Shown here one piece after another: positions 49,559 to 58,602 of a stretch of DNA of 64,000 nt. Positions within the stretch are counted from its first letter, which is position 1, and every line of letters starts with the position of its first letter. The position numbers and the translations under genes are program-made. The notes beneath the pieces are model-generated. The model saw only the letters and a program-made list of their open reading frames with translations. It made no database searches and was not told the origin of the DNA. The stretch spans positions 1-64,000 of the forward strand of contig JACKHP010000015.1 of the NCBI GenBank assembly GCA_020638905.1, given 5' to 3'. The stretch comes from Planctomycetota bacterium (GTDB lineage: Bacteria > Planctomycetota > B15-G4).

Positions 49559-52549
49559 ATGAACGACGTCGCCCCCGGCAGCGCCGATCCCTCGTCCGAT
49601 CCGGCGCTGCGCGAGCTCGTGGCCGAGGCGCTCGACCTGCTCGACGGTCAGGGCGAGCCCGCGCTCGAAGACTTCCTGGCGCAGCGTCCCGAACAGGCCG
49701 CGGCCGTGCGCCGGCGCCTCGCGTCGCTGCACGCGTACGGCTTCACGAACGCGTCGGTGCCTGAGCGGCTGGGCGGCTTCCGCCTGCTGCGCAAGCTCGG
49801 CGGCGGCGGCATGGGCGTGGTGCACGTGGCCGTGCAGGAGGGTCTCGGACGCGAGGTCGCGCTCAAGCTCGTGCGTCCCGAGCACCTGCTGTTCCCCGGC
49901 GCGCGCGAGCGTTTCCGGCGTGAGCTCGACGCGCTCGCGCGGCTGCAGCACCCGGGCATCGTGCCGGTCTTCGCCGGCGGCGAGGAGCGCGGCGTCCCGT
50001 ACCTCGCGATGGAACTCGTGCGCGGCGCGACCCTCGAGGAGGTGTTGGCCGAGTGCGCGGGACGTCCTCCGGCGCGCCTCACCGGCGCCGACCTGCGCGC
50101 CGCCGTCGACGTCGTCGTCGCCCGCAAGGACGCGACGCGCGATGCCGCCCGCGCTGTCGCGTCGGGATCGGGATCGGGATCGGGATCGGGATCGGGTTCG
50201 GGTTCGGGTTCGGGATCGGGTTCGGGTTCGGGATCGGGATCGGGATCGGGTTCGCGCGCGGTGCCGGCGCTTTTCGTCGGATCTTGGAGTGCGGTCGTGT
50301 TCCGCATCGCGCGGGCGGTGGCGGAGGCCCTGCAGCACGCGCACGAGCAGGGCGTGCTGCATCGCGACGTCAAGCCCAGCAACATCATGCTCACCCCGGC
50401 GGGACGCGTCCTGCTGCTCGACTTCGGGCTCGCGAGCGCGGCCGGCAGCAGCCGCCTCACGGGCACCGGGCAGATGCTCGGCTCGCCCGCGTACATGAGT
50501 CCCGAGCAGATGGACGGCGACGCGTCGCAGATCGGCGCGCGCAGCGACGTGTACGGACTCGGCGTGACGCTCTACGAGCTGCTCACGCTCCAGCAGCCGT
50601 TCGCGGGCGAGTCGGTCGAGCAGACGCGCAAGCTGGTCGTCGCGGGGGCGCCTCCGTCGCCACGGGCCTTCAACGCGGGGCTCCCGCGCGACGCGGAGAC
50701 GGTCGTGCTGGCGGCCATCGACCGGGACGCGCCGCGCCGCTATCCGGACGCGGCCGCTTTCGGCGCCGATCTCGAGGCGCTGCTCGAGCGGCGTCCCGTG
50801 AGCGCGCGGCGGCCGGGCGCCGGTCTGCGCGCCCGACGCTGGGTCCAGCGCCATCCGGCCCTCGCGGTGGGGTTGTGTGCCGCGCTGCTGCTGGCCGTCG
50901 GCGGACCGCTGGCCTACGCGTTCCAGCAGCGCGAGCAGGCGAGGCTCGTGCAGGCCGAGCGCGACGAGGCCGAGCGCCAGCGCGACCTCGCCGCGGCGAA
51001 CTTCGAGCGCGCCGAGCGCGCCGTCGACGTGCTGCTCACCCAGGTCGCCGAGGAGCATCTGCTCGACGTCCCGAACCTCGAGCCCGTGCGCCGACGCATC
51101 CTCGAGAGCGCGCTCGCCTTCTACGAGGAGCTGCTGGCGCAGAAGGACAAGGACCTCCTGTTGCGGCGCAAGCTCGCGCACGTGGCGTTCCGCACCGGCT
51201 ACCTGCTCGTCGAGCTGGGACGCGGCGAGGAAGCCCTGGCGGCGCACACGCGCACCCTGACTCTCGTCGACGCGCTCGTCGCGGACGAGGGCGCCGACGA
51301 CGAACTGCTGTCGCTGCGCAGCGACGCCCTGGCCGGACGGGCGACGGCGCTCACCTTGCAGGGCCGCTACCCGGAGGCCGCCCTCGCGGCCGACGAGGCC
51401 CTGGCGGCGGTGCGCGGGCGCTGGGCCAGTGCGCCCGACGACGACGCCGCGGTGATCGCACTCGACGACGCGCTCAGCCAGCGCGCGTATCTGGCCGACG
51501 TGCTCGGCGACCCCGAGGCCGCCGTCGCGGCCTACGCCGAGCTGGCCGACTTCGAGGACGCACGCCTGCAGCGCACGGGGCCCGAGCACGCCGACGTCCA
51601 ACTCGTGACCGACGTCGTGCTGGCGTACACGAACCTGGCCTCGGTGTCGCGGCAGATGGGGCGGATCGACGAGGCCTCGGCTGCGGTGGCGCGCGCCGTC
51701 GAGCTCATGCTGCCGCGGCGCGCGGAGCTCGAGGCGACCATGACCGGCCAGCAGGCGGTGGCCGACACGCTGCTGCACCTCGGCGTGCTGCTCGGCCTGC
51801 AGGGACGCGCGGCGCAGGGCGAGGGCGTCGTGCGCGAAGGCATCGCGGGGCTCGAGCGCCTGGGAGAGCGGCTGCCGAACTCGACCGAGCGGCTGCGCGT
51901 GCTGGCGTCGGCCTGGAACAACCTCGGCGAGCTGCTGATCGACATCCCCGGGCGGCGCGACGACGCGCGCACCGCGTTCGAGGAGTCGGTCGCCACGGCG
52001 CGGCGCCTGATCGCGGCGGCGCCCGACGTGCCGATGTACACGGCCAACCTGGGCGGCACGTTCGTGAACCTGGGTGCGCTCGCGCGCGACGAGGGACGGC
52101 TCGACGTGGCGCGCGGGTGGCTCGCCCAGGCCTGGACGGTGCTCGAACCGGTGGTGGCGGAGGCCCCCGGGCAGCGGGCGTGGCGGCGCTCGCTCGTGTT
52201 CGCCGCGTGGCACCTGGCGCTCGTCTGCCTCGATGACGGGGATGCGGCCGGAGCCGACGACGCGGCGACGCGCATGGCGTCCGTGGCGGCCGACGACGCG
52301 CGCTCGCGCCGCATCGCCGCGGGACTCCTGGCGCGCGCGTCCGACGCGAGCGACGACGCGTCGGCGCGCGAGTCGCGCCGCGCGCGCGCGCTCGTCCTGC
52401 TGCGCGCCGCGTGCGCGGACGGCTTCGACGAGCCGGACAGCCTGCGCACGGCCGTGGACATCGCGTCGCTGCGCGACGACCCGGCGTTCGCGGAGTGCCT
52501 GGCCGACGCCGAACGCGCGCGTGCGGCGTCCGGCGGCGAAGGCCGCTGA
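49559..52549 (+). CDS. Transmembrane Ser/Thr protein kinase with TPR-like region and Ser-Gly repeat insert
   Basis: 996 residues. Kinase domain from about residue 73: P-loop LGGGGMGVVHV, Lys103 in VALKLV, HRDVKPSN (His268), DFG (288-290), GSPAYMSPEQ. Between the alpha-D and alpha-E regions lies an unusual insert containing 15 Ser-Gly dipeptides (residues 202-231), encoded by a hexanucleotide tandem repeat. A transmembrane helix (LAVGLCAALLLAVGGPLAYAF, about 436-456) separates the cytoplasmic kinase from a C-terminal ~530-residue region of TPR-like helical repeats (TLVDALVADEGADDELLSLR, ALTLQGRYPEAALAADEALA). ATG at 49559 chosen over an upstream in-frame start (49496). Divergent partner of the ECF sigma gene. 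All catalytic residues are present. Confidence 0.92.
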   Translation: MNDVAPGSADPSSDPALRELVAEALDLLDGQGEPALEDFLAQRPEQAAAVRRRLASLHAYGFTNASVPERLGGFRLLRKLGGGGMGVVHVAVQEGLGREVALKLVRPEHLLFPGARERFRRELDALARLQHPGIVPVFAGGEERGVPYLAMELVRGATLEEVLAECAGRPPARLTGADLRAAVDVVVARKDATRDAARAVASGSGSGSGSGSGSGSGSGSGSGSGSGSGSGSRAVPALFVGSWSAVVFRIARAVAEALQHAHEQGVLHRDVKPSNIMLTPAGRVLLLDFGLASAAGSSRLTGTGQMLGSPAYMSPEQMDGDASQIGARSDVYGLGVTLYELLTLQQPFAGESVEQTRKLVVAGAPPSPRAFNAGLPRDAETVVLAAIDRDAPRRYPDAAAFGADLEALLERRPVSARRPGAGLRARRWVQRHPALAVGLCAALLLAVGGPLAYAFQQREQARLVQAERDEAERQRDLAAANFERAERAVDVLLTQVAEEHLLDVPNLEPVRRRILESALAFYEELLAQKDKDLLLRRKLAHVAFRTGYLLVELGRGEEALAAHTRTLTLVDALVADEGADDELLSLRSDALAGRATALTLQGRYPEAALAADEALAAVRGRWASAPDDDAAVIALDDALSQRAYLADVLGDPEAAVAAYAELADFEDARLQRTGPEHADVQLVTDVVLAYTNLASVSRQMGRIDEASAAVARAVELMLPRRAELEATMTGQQAVADTLLHLGVLLGLQGRAAQGEGVVREGIAGLERLGERLPNSTERLRVLASAWNNLGELLIDIPGRRDDARTAFEESVATARRLIAAAPDVPMYTANLGGTFVNLGALARDEGRLDVARGWLAQAWTVLEPVVAEAPGQRAWRRSLVFAAWHLALVCLDDGDAAGADDAATRMASVAADDARSRRIAAGLLARASDASDDASARESRRARALVLLRAACADGFDEPDSLRTAVDIASLRDDPAFAECLADAERARAASGGEGR
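50162..50251 (+). repeat. Hexanucleotide microsatellite, 15 x TCGGGW
   Basis: Fifteen head-to-tail copies of TCGGGA or TCGGGT, reading (Ser-Gly)15 in frame within the kinase gene. The A/T variants are interleaved (5 A, 3 T, 1 A, 2 T, 3 A, 1 T). Because the unit is 6 bases, copy-number change alters the linker length and never the frame. Confidence 0.97.
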
Positions 52550-52572
52550 CGGCGCATCGCACGTCGCGACCT

Positions 52573-52580
52573 GCTACGAT
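52573..52580 (+). promoter_or_regulatory. Putative -10 element GCTACGAT before the GNAT-nitrilase gene
   Basis: GCTACGAT, 35 bases before the ATG at 52616, in the 66-base gap after the kinase gene. It suggests a separate transcript from the kinase. Confidence 0.45.
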
Positions 52581-52615
52581 CGGCGATCGTCCGCGCACCG
52601 ATCCCCGGAGTGTCC

Positions 52616-54193
52616 ATGGCCCGTCGCGTCAAGAAGCCGCCGCTCGACCTGTCGGAGTTCGAGACCCGGGTCCACATCCGGCAGCTGCACGCCGACGACT
52701 ACGAGCGGCTGATCGAGATGCAGGCCGACTGCTTCCCCGGCATGCAGACCTGGGCCAAGGAGCAGATCGAGAGCCAGATCGCGACCTTCCCCGAAGGGCA
52801 GCTCGTGATCGAGTACGACGGCGACATCGTCGCCTCGTCGGCCAGCCTGATCGTCGACTTCCACGAGTACGAAGACTGGCACGACTGGAAGGTCATCGCC
52901 GACTCGGGCTACATCCGCAACCACGATCCCGAGGGCGACACGCTCTACGGCATCGAGATCATGGTCGACCCCGAGTTCCGCGGGCACAAGCTCGCGCGAC
53001 GGCTGTACGAGGCGCGTCGCAACCTGGCGCGCGAGAAGAACCTGCGGCGCAGCATCATCGGCGGACGCATCCCCAACTACCACAAGCACGCCGACCACCT
53101 GTCGGCGCGCGAGTACGTCGAGGAGGTGCTGCAGAAGAACATCTACGACCCGGTGCTCACGACGCAGCTCGCGAACGGCTTCCGGCTCGTGAAGCTGATC
53201 CCGAACTACTTCCCGTCGGACACCGACTCGTGCGGCTACGCGACGTTCCTCGAGTGGGTCAACCTCGACCACGTCGAGGAGGGCGCGCGCAAGATCCAGG
53301 CCGTGCACTGGGTGCGCCTGTGTCTCGTGCAGTACCGCATGCGCAGCGTCGAGTCGTTCGAGGAGTTCGCCAAGCAGGCCTCGACCTTCGTCGACCTGGC
53401 GAGCGACTACAAGAGCGACTTCGTCGTCTTCCCCGAGCTCTTCACGACGCAGCTGCTGTCGATCGTCGACGCGCCTTCGCCGTCGGTGGCGGCGCGCAAG
53501 CTGGCCGAGTACAGCGAGCGCTACCTCGAGCTCTTCACCGACATGGCGGTGTCGTACAACATCAACATCATCGGCGGGTCCCAGTTCGTGGTCGAGGACG
53601 ACCGCCTGTTCAACGTCTCGTACCTGTTCCGCCGCGACGGGACGATCGGCAAGCAGTACAAGATCCACATCACGCCGAACGAGCGGAAGTGGTGGGGCGT
53701 GAACCCCGGACGCAAGGTCGAGGTGTTCGACACCGACCGCGGCAAGATCGCGATCCTGATCTGCTACGACATCGAGTTCCCCGAGCTGGCCCGCGTGGCG
53801 ACGGCGAAGGGCGCGAAGATCATCTTCGTGCCGTTCAACACCGACGAGCGCTACAGCTACCTGCGCGTGCGGCACTGCGCCCAGGCGCGGGCCATCGAGA
53901 ACCAGATCTACACGGCCATCGCGGGCTGCGCCGGCATCGTGCCCTTCGTCGACAACGCCGACCTGCACTATGCGCAGTGCGGCATCTTCACGCCGTCCGA
54001 CTTCCCGTTCGCGCGCGACGCGGTGGCCAGCGAGAGCATGCCGAACATCGAGACGATCGTGGTGCACGACGTCGACCTCGAGCTGCTGCGCAAGAACCGC
54101 CAGTCGGGCACGGTGCGCCCGTGGACCGACCGCATGCGCGAGATCTACTCGGTGAAGTACGAGGATCCCGACGAGGGGACGATCGAGTGCTGA
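52616..54193 (+). CDS. GNAT acetyltransferase / carbon-nitrogen hydrolase fusion
   Basis: 525 residues. The N-terminal ~210 residues are a GNAT domain (VHIRQLHADDYERLIEMQ, and the acetyl-CoA-binding stretch GIEIMVDPEFRGHKLARRLY). The C-terminal ~300 residues are a nitrilase-superfamily domain with full triad: Glu274 in FPELF, Lys349 in YKIHITPNER and Cys383 in LICYDIEFPE. Fusions of this kind are a known bacterial family; the substrate is not established, though a combined acetyl transfer and amide hydrolysis on a small amine is plausible. ATG at 52616 with CCGGAG 5 bases upstream; a GTG two codons earlier is possible. Only 7 bases separate it from an AmpG-like permease gene, suggesting an operon. 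No signal peptide, cytoplasmic. Confidence 0.92.
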   Translation: MARRVKKPPLDLSEFETRVHIRQLHADDYERLIEMQADCFPGMQTWAKEQIESQIATFPEGQLVIEYDGDIVASSASLIVDFHEYEDWHDWKVIADSGYIRNHDPEGDTLYGIEIMVDPEFRGHKLARRLYEARRNLAREKNLRRSIIGGRIPNYHKHADHLSAREYVEEVLQKNIYDPVLTTQLANGFRLVKLIPNYFPSDTDSCGYATFLEWVNLDHVEEGARKIQAVHWVRLCLVQYRMRSVESFEEFAKQASTFVDLASDYKSDFVVFPELFTTQLLSIVDAPSPSVAARKLAEYSERYLELFTDMAVSYNINIIGGSQFVVEDDRLFNVSYLFRRDGTIGKQYKIHITPNERKWWGVNPGRKVEVFDTDRGKIAILICYDIEFPELARVATAKGAKIIFVPFNTDERYSYLRVRHCAQARAIENQIYTAIAGCAGIVPFVDNADLHYAQCGIFTPSDFPFARDAVASESMPNIETIVVHDVDLELLRKNRQSGTVRPWTDRMREIYSVKYEDPDEGTIEC

Positions 54194-54200
54194 CGGCCCG

Positions 54201-55478
54201 GTGAACCTGCTCGCCAGCCGCCGCGGGCGCGCCTTCCTGTTCTCGGCGCTGTACCTCTCCGAGGGCGCTCCGATCGGCTGGCTGTGGTGGGCGCTGCCCG
54301 CGCGGTTGCGCGAGTCGGGCGCCGACGTCGAGCGCATCACCGCGCTGACCGCGTCGCTGACGCTGGTCTGGGCGGCCAAGGCGCTCTGGGCTCCGGTGGT
54401 CGACGGATTGCGCGGTCGGCGCTGGGGATACCGCGGTTGGGCCGTGGCCGCGCAGCTCGCCATGGGGGCCACGCTGCTCCCGCTCCTGGCGCGGCCCGAC
54501 CTGTCCGCCCCGGACGCGCTGCTGCCGGTGCTGCTGCTGCACGCGATCTGCGCGGCCACGCAGGACGTGGCGGTCGACGGCCTGGCCGTCTCGACTCTGC
54601 CGCTCGACGAGCGCGGCTCGGCCAACGGCTGGATGCAGGCCGGCATGCTGCTCGGGCGCGGCACCTTCGCGGCGCTGGCCCTGAGCGCCGACGACTGGAC
54701 GTCCGTCGTGGCCGCGCTCGTGACCGTCACCTCGAGCACCTCGCTGCTGCTCGTGTTCTGCGCGCGCGAGCCCGCGTCCGACGACGCGGCGGGCGACGCC
54801 TCGGTGCGCGGCGACGCTCCGGCGCGCCCGCGGTTCGCGGCGCGCGTGGAGGCCCGGCTGCGGCTCCTGGCCGATGCGTTCCTCACCCGGCGCACGCTGT
54901 GCGGCCTGCTCTTCGCGCTCATCGGCGGGGCGGCCTTCGAGGCCTCGGCGGGCACGGCCAACGTGCTGCTCGTCGACCTGGGCGTCCCGTCCGACACGCT
55001 GGGCGTCTTCTACGGCGCGATCGTTCTGGTCTGCATGGCCGCCGGCGCGCTGCTCGGCGGACGCCTCTCCGATCGCGTCCCGCGTCTGCGCGCGACCCGC
55101 GCGGCGGTGCTCGCCACGGCGGCCGCGGTCACGGCGCTCGCGCTGGGCGTGCTGGCCGACCTGCCGCCCACGCTGCTGCTCGTGCTGCTGGGAGCGGTCT
55201 ACGTCGTGCTGGGCGCGTTCACGTCGATCTCGTACGCGCTCTTCATGGACCTCACCGATCCGCGCGTCCCCGCCACGCAGGTGAGCGCCTTCATGGGCGT
55301 GACCAACCTGTGCGAGTCGTGGGCCCTGGGCCTGACCGGCACGCTCGTCGTCGAGCTGCACGACGCGCACGGCGAACACGCCTACGCCTGGGCCTGGCTG
55401 CTCATGAGCGCCGTGTCGCTGCTGGCGCTGCTGCCGCTCGCCGGCTGCCGCGCGCCGCGTCGGCTGGCCGCCGACTGA
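54201..55478 (+). CDS. MFS permease, AmpG-like
   Basis: 425 residues, about 12 hydrophobic helices. The N-terminus FSALYLSEGAPIGWLWWALP, followed by LVWAAKALWAPVVDG and the middle DVAVDGLAVSTLPLDERGSANG, is the pattern of the AmpG/PAT group of the major facilitator superfamily, whose best known member imports anhydro-muropeptides. It is shorter than E. coli AmpG (491 residues), which has two extra helices. Substrate here is not proven. The GTG at 54201 begins 7 bases after the GNAT-nitrilase stop, so co-transcription is likely and the permease may bring in or export the hydrolase's substrate. A 226-base gap follows. Confidence 0.82.
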   Translation: MNLLASRRGRAFLFSALYLSEGAPIGWLWWALPARLRESGADVERITALTASLTLVWAAKALWAPVVDGLRGRRWGYRGWAVAAQLAMGATLLPLLARPDLSAPDALLPVLLLHAICAATQDVAVDGLAVSTLPLDERGSANGWMQAGMLLGRGTFAALALSADDWTSVVAALVTVTSSTSLLLVFCAREPASDDAAGDASVRGDAPARPRFAARVEARLRLLADAFLTRRTLCGLLFALIGGAAFEASAGTANVLLVDLGVPSDTLGVFYGAIVLVCMAAGALLGGRLSDRVPRLRATRAAVLATAAAVTALALGVLADLPPTLLLVLLGAVYVVLGAFTSISYALFMDLTDPRVPATQVSAFMGVTNLCESWALGLTGTLVVELHDAHGEHAYAWAWLLMSAVSLLALLPLAGCRAPRRLAAD

Positions 55479-55704
55479 CGCCGCGGCCTCCGGCGTGCGG
55501 GGACGACACGCGTCGTCCCGGCCCGAGCCCGCGGCGCCGCGGGACCGGACCGGACGGGCGTCGGCTCCTCGCGCAACCCGCGCGCGGGGGCGCGGTTCGA
55601 TGCGCCCCGTGCGACACCGGGTCGCACGAGCCCCGACGCCGGGCGGCCCCGACCGCGTCCGGCAGCGAGCGTCCCGCCATCCGCCCTGGGAGGAGTCCGT
55701 CCCC

Positions 55705-57429
55705 ATGTCGCCTTCGATCCTGTCCGCCGTGCTGTGGAGCGCCTCGCTCGTCGTGTCCGACGGCGAACCGCCTGCGCCTGCGCCCGCGCCCGAGGCGCCG
55801 ATCACGAGCGTCGTCGTCTTCCCGCAGCACGCCGAGATCACGCGCGAGATGGAGATCGACGCCCGGGCCGGAGCGAACCTCGTCACGTTCCACGACCTCG
55901 TCCCGTACCTCAACCCGCACACGTTGCGCGCCAGCGCCGGCGACGGCGCGCGCATCACCGGCACCGAGTTGCGCACGGTCTTCCTCGAGGAGTCGCTCTC
56001 GGAGGAGATCGCGGCGCTCGACCGCGCGATCCTCGAGGCGGCCGACGCGCGTGCGGCCGAGACGCGCAACGAGGCGCGCCTGAAGGAAGAGGTGCTCTTC
56101 TACGGCGCCGTCAAGGAGCGCCTGTCGGCCGACATGGGCCGCCAGCTCGCCGAGGGCGAGGTCGCGGTGGACGGCTGGAAGCAGGTGCTCGGCTTCGTGA
56201 ACGACGGGCTGCTCGACTGCGACGTGCGCGCCGGCGAGCTCGGGCAGCGCATGCGCGAGCTGGACCGCAAGCTCGCCACGCTCTCGCAGGAGCGCAAGGA
56301 GTACGCCGGACAGAAGCCGAAGGAGGTCAAGGAGGTGGCCGTCTCGTTCGACTCCGACGGCGCGGGGCCGCGCAAGGTGCAGATCCACTACATCGTCGAC
56401 GCGGCGGTCTGGAAGCCGAGCTACGACGTGCACCTCGACCGCGCGACGGGCGAGATCGAGGTCGTCGGCTACGGGCAGATCGTCCAGTGGACCGGCGAGG
56501 CCTGGCCGGACGTGGAGCTCACGCTGGCGATGAGCCGTCCCGACTTCGAACTCGCGGTGCCCGAGCTGCAGCCGCTGCTCGCCAGCCTCGACGACGGCGA
56601 GATGGCGCAGCTCGCCAAGGAGGTCTCGTTCCTCGGGTCGTCGGCCTCCGACCAGGTGCAGAAGTGGTCCGAGACGCGCTTCCAGCGCAGCCAGGACCGC
56701 GAGACGTTCCGGCGCAACCTCGAGCAGCTCTCGCGTCGCTCGGACCAGCACCTCGCGCAGTACGGGCTGAATCGGCGCCTCATCGAGGGTGCGCTGACGC
56801 GCCTGGCCGACCGCTTCGCCGCGGTGCGCTACGAGATCCCGCGGCGCGAGTCGATCCCCTACGACAGCTCGCCGCACAAGGTGGTGGCCTTCTCGGCGCG
56901 CATGCCCGCGCGGCTCGAGTACGTCGCGACGCCGGCGCTGGGCAACTCGGTCATGCTGCGCGGCGAGATCGTGAACGGGACGGGCGTCCCGGTGCTCGAA
57001 GGCGGCGCGTCGCTCTTCGTCGACGGCTCGTACGTCGGCGCGGGACAGGTGACGTCCGCCGCGCAGAACGAGCCGCTGGCGTTCAGCTTCGGGCCCGACG
57101 ACGCGCTCGTGGTCAAGCGCGAGCTCGTGACGCGCGACGTGAAGGGACCCGAGGCCTTCCGCCAGTCGCAGGTCATCACGTACCACTACGCGATCACGGT
57201 CGAGAACTTCAACGAGCGTGCCGTCGAGGTCGAGGTCGACGACCAGATCCCGGTCAGCAAGACGGACGACATCCAGGTGACCTTCCTGGGAGCCGACGTC
57301 GAGCCCGAGATCGACGAGACGTCCGGCACGCTGCGCTGGGAGCTCGGGATCGCGGCGGGGGCCACGAGCACGATCGACTACAGCTTCTCGGTCGAGTGCC
57401 CCGTGGGACGCGACGTGCACTGGAACTGA
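55705..57429 (+). CDS. Secreted DUF4139 (mucoidy inhibitor MuiA-like) protein
   Basis: 574 residues. ATG at 55705 with GGGAGGAG about 9 bases upstream. Short signal sequence (ILSAVLWSASLVVSDG). The N-terminal DUF4140-like part begins ITSVVVFPQHAEITREMEI, then a charged coiled coil (about residues 95-215), then the DUF4139 beta domain starting VQIHYIVDAAVWKPSYDVHL and ending with ITVENFNERAVEVEVDDQIP and the Trp/Glu-rich LRWELGIAAGATSTIDYSF. The family is named for MuiA but its molecular function is unknown; it is exported. A Ser/Arg/Gln-rich stretch in the middle (EVSFLGSSASDQVQ onward) is an insert compared with shorter members. A hairpin terminator follows between it and the converging thioredoxin gene. 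Confidence 0.85.
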   Translation: MSPSILSAVLWSASLVVSDGEPPAPAPAPEAPITSVVVFPQHAEITREMEIDARAGANLVTFHDLVPYLNPHTLRASAGDGARITGTELRTVFLEESLSEEIAALDRAILEAADARAAETRNEARLKEEVLFYGAVKERLSADMGRQLAEGEVAVDGWKQVLGFVNDGLLDCDVRAGELGQRMRELDRKLATLSQERKEYAGQKPKEVKEVAVSFDSDGAGPRKVQIHYIVDAAVWKPSYDVHLDRATGEIEVVGYGQIVQWTGEAWPDVELTLAMSRPDFELAVPELQPLLASLDDGEMAQLAKEVSFLGSSASDQVQKWSETRFQRSQDRETFRRNLEQLSRRSDQHLAQYGLNRRLIEGALTRLADRFAAVRYEIPRRESIPYDSSPHKVVAFSARMPARLEYVATPALGNSVMLRGEIVNGTGVPVLEGGASLFVDGSYVGAGQVTSAAQNEPLAFSFGPDDALVVKRELVTRDVKGPEAFRQSQVITYHYAITVENFNERAVEVEVDDQIPVSKTDDIQVTFLGADVEPEIDETSGTLRWELGIAAGATSTIDYSFSVECPVGRDVHWN

Positions 57430-57436
57430 CGATCCG

Positions 57437-57470
57437 TGAGCGCGGGCTTCGCGACGCGGGCCCGCGCTCA
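57437..57470. terminator. Hairpin between converging DUF4139 and thioredoxin genes
   Basis: An 11-base-pair stem (TGAGCGCGGGC / GCCCGCGCTCA) with a 12-base loop, 8 bases after the plus-strand stop. The right arm contains the minus-strand stop codon (57468-57470), so it can serve both genes. Confidence 0.65.
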
Positions 57471-58436
57471 GTGAGCTCCCGCCGCACCGGTCGCGGACTT
57501 CGTCTCGAGCGAGGTCCGCAGGCTCGCGATCTGCCCGGACGTGAGCGTGCTGTCGGCGCGCTCGAGCATCGAGACGAAGTGGTCGATCTCGGCGGGCGCG
57601 ACCGGGAAGCCGATGTTGCCGTCGGGTCCGTCGGAGTCGGCCAGCGGACGCAGGTCGGCGTCGAGGAACGCGAACCACGGGATGCCGCCGCCCTCGCCCC
57701 GACGCAGCAGCGTCGCCACGAGCATGCCGTTCGTCATGCGCTCCTGGTCGATCTTCACGTCGACGAAGGCCGAGCCGAGGATGGCCGCGACCTCGGGACG
57801 CGCCATCCAGTCCTCGAGCTTGTGGCACCAGCCGCACCACGGGGCTCCGAGGTGCACGAAGAGGCGCCGGCCGCTCGCGCGCGCCTCGTCCTGGGCGGCG
57901 GCCAGCACCTGCGCGACGTCGCGTGGCGGGGCCTCGTGGGCCTTCAGGAAGGCGAGCACCTTCTGCGGGTCGTGCTTCGGCCCGTCCTCGAGCGAACCCG
58001 TCTCTTGATGGACGACGGCCCGGCCGTCGGCGTCGACCACGGTCAGGTACGGGTAGCCGTGGGCCTTGTGATCCGCGCCGAGGCGCGCGGCCAGATCGGC
58101 GTGCTTGTCTCCGTGTCCGACGTCGACGTGCACGAGTTCGTACTCGTAGAGCATCTCGCGCCTGCAGTCGGGATCGGTGTGCAGCGTCTCGTCGAGCAGG
58201 TGGCACCAGCCGCACCAGTTGCCGCCCCACATCACGAGCACGCGCTTGTTCTCCTTGCGCGCCTTCGCCACGGCGTCGGCGAGCAACACGTTCGCGTCGG
58301 CCGCCTCGTCGTAGATCGGCGCGCGTGCGGCATGGGACGCGTCCGTCGCGACGTCCTGCGCAGTGGACGGAGCCGGCAGCGCGGCGAGCAGCGCCGCGAT
58401 CACGAACGGGACGAACGACCGGTGCGCGCGCGCCAT
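57468..58436 (-). CDS. Secreted protein with two thioredoxin-like domains
   Basis: 322 residues. Signal peptide (FVIAALLAALPAPSTAQ). Two thioredoxin-fold domains, each with an identical WCGWCH active site (Cys75/Cys78 and Cys201/Cys204), with VLVMWGGN before the first and LFVHLGAP before the second. Both contain a following cis-Pro candidate (HGYPYLTVVD and GGGIPWFAFLD). The WCGWCH sequence belongs to the thioredoxin-7/DUF255-like class. It should act in the periplasm as a disulfide reductase or chaperone-like redox protein. The start at 58436 has the strong site GAGGAGGT 4 bases upstream on the minus strand and a -10-like element 29 bases upstream. Monocistronic. Confidence 0.9.
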   Translation of the reverse strand: MARAHRSFVPFVIAALLAALPAPSTAQDVATDASHAARAPIYDEAADANVLLADAVAKARKENKRVLVMWGGNWCGWCHLLDETLHTDPDCRREMLYEYELVHVDVGHGDKHADLAARLGADHKAHGYPYLTVVDADGRAVVHQETGSLEDGPKHDPQKVLAFLKAHEAPPRDVAQVLAAAQDEARASGRRLFVHLGAPWCGWCHKLEDWMARPEVAAILGSAFVDVKIDQERMTNGMLVATLLRRGEGGGIPWFAFLDADLRPLADSDGPDGNIGFPVAPAEIDHFVSMLERADSTLTSGQIASLRTSLETKSATGAAGAH

Positions 58437-58464
58437 GGCGACCTCCTCGAGGGGTTCGCCCACG

Positions 58465-58472
58465 AGCCTACA
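58465..58472 (-). promoter_or_regulatory. Putative -10 element TGTAGGCT before the thioredoxin gene
   Basis: TGTAGGCT (TANNNT type) on the minus strand, 28 bases before the start and 16 bases before the ribosome binding site. Confidence 0.4.
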
Positions 58473-58583
58473 CCCGTCGGCGCGTGCGGTGAACCGAGGA
58501 GATCGACGGGCCGGGGTGAGGCGGGGACGACGGGTCGACGACGCGCGAGGTCGTCCGTGCCGAGTTCGCACACCGGTCGGCAC

Positions 58584-58602
58584 GCGCACCGACGAGGTGC
58601 GC
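58584..58602 (-). terminator. Hairpin terminator of the mrp operon
   Basis: A perfect 7-base-pair stem (GCGCACC / GGTGCGC, loop GACGA) directly abuts the last stop codon of the operon (58603-58605). A second hairpin, GACGAC / GTCGTC (58537-58555), follows about 30 bases on. Confidence 0.55.

Noticed and set aside
50162..50251. The regular repeat as a possible CRISPR-like or replication-origin iteron array
   Set aside because: The unit is 6 bases with no spacers, lies inside a kinase reading frame and encodes Ser-Gly dipeptides.
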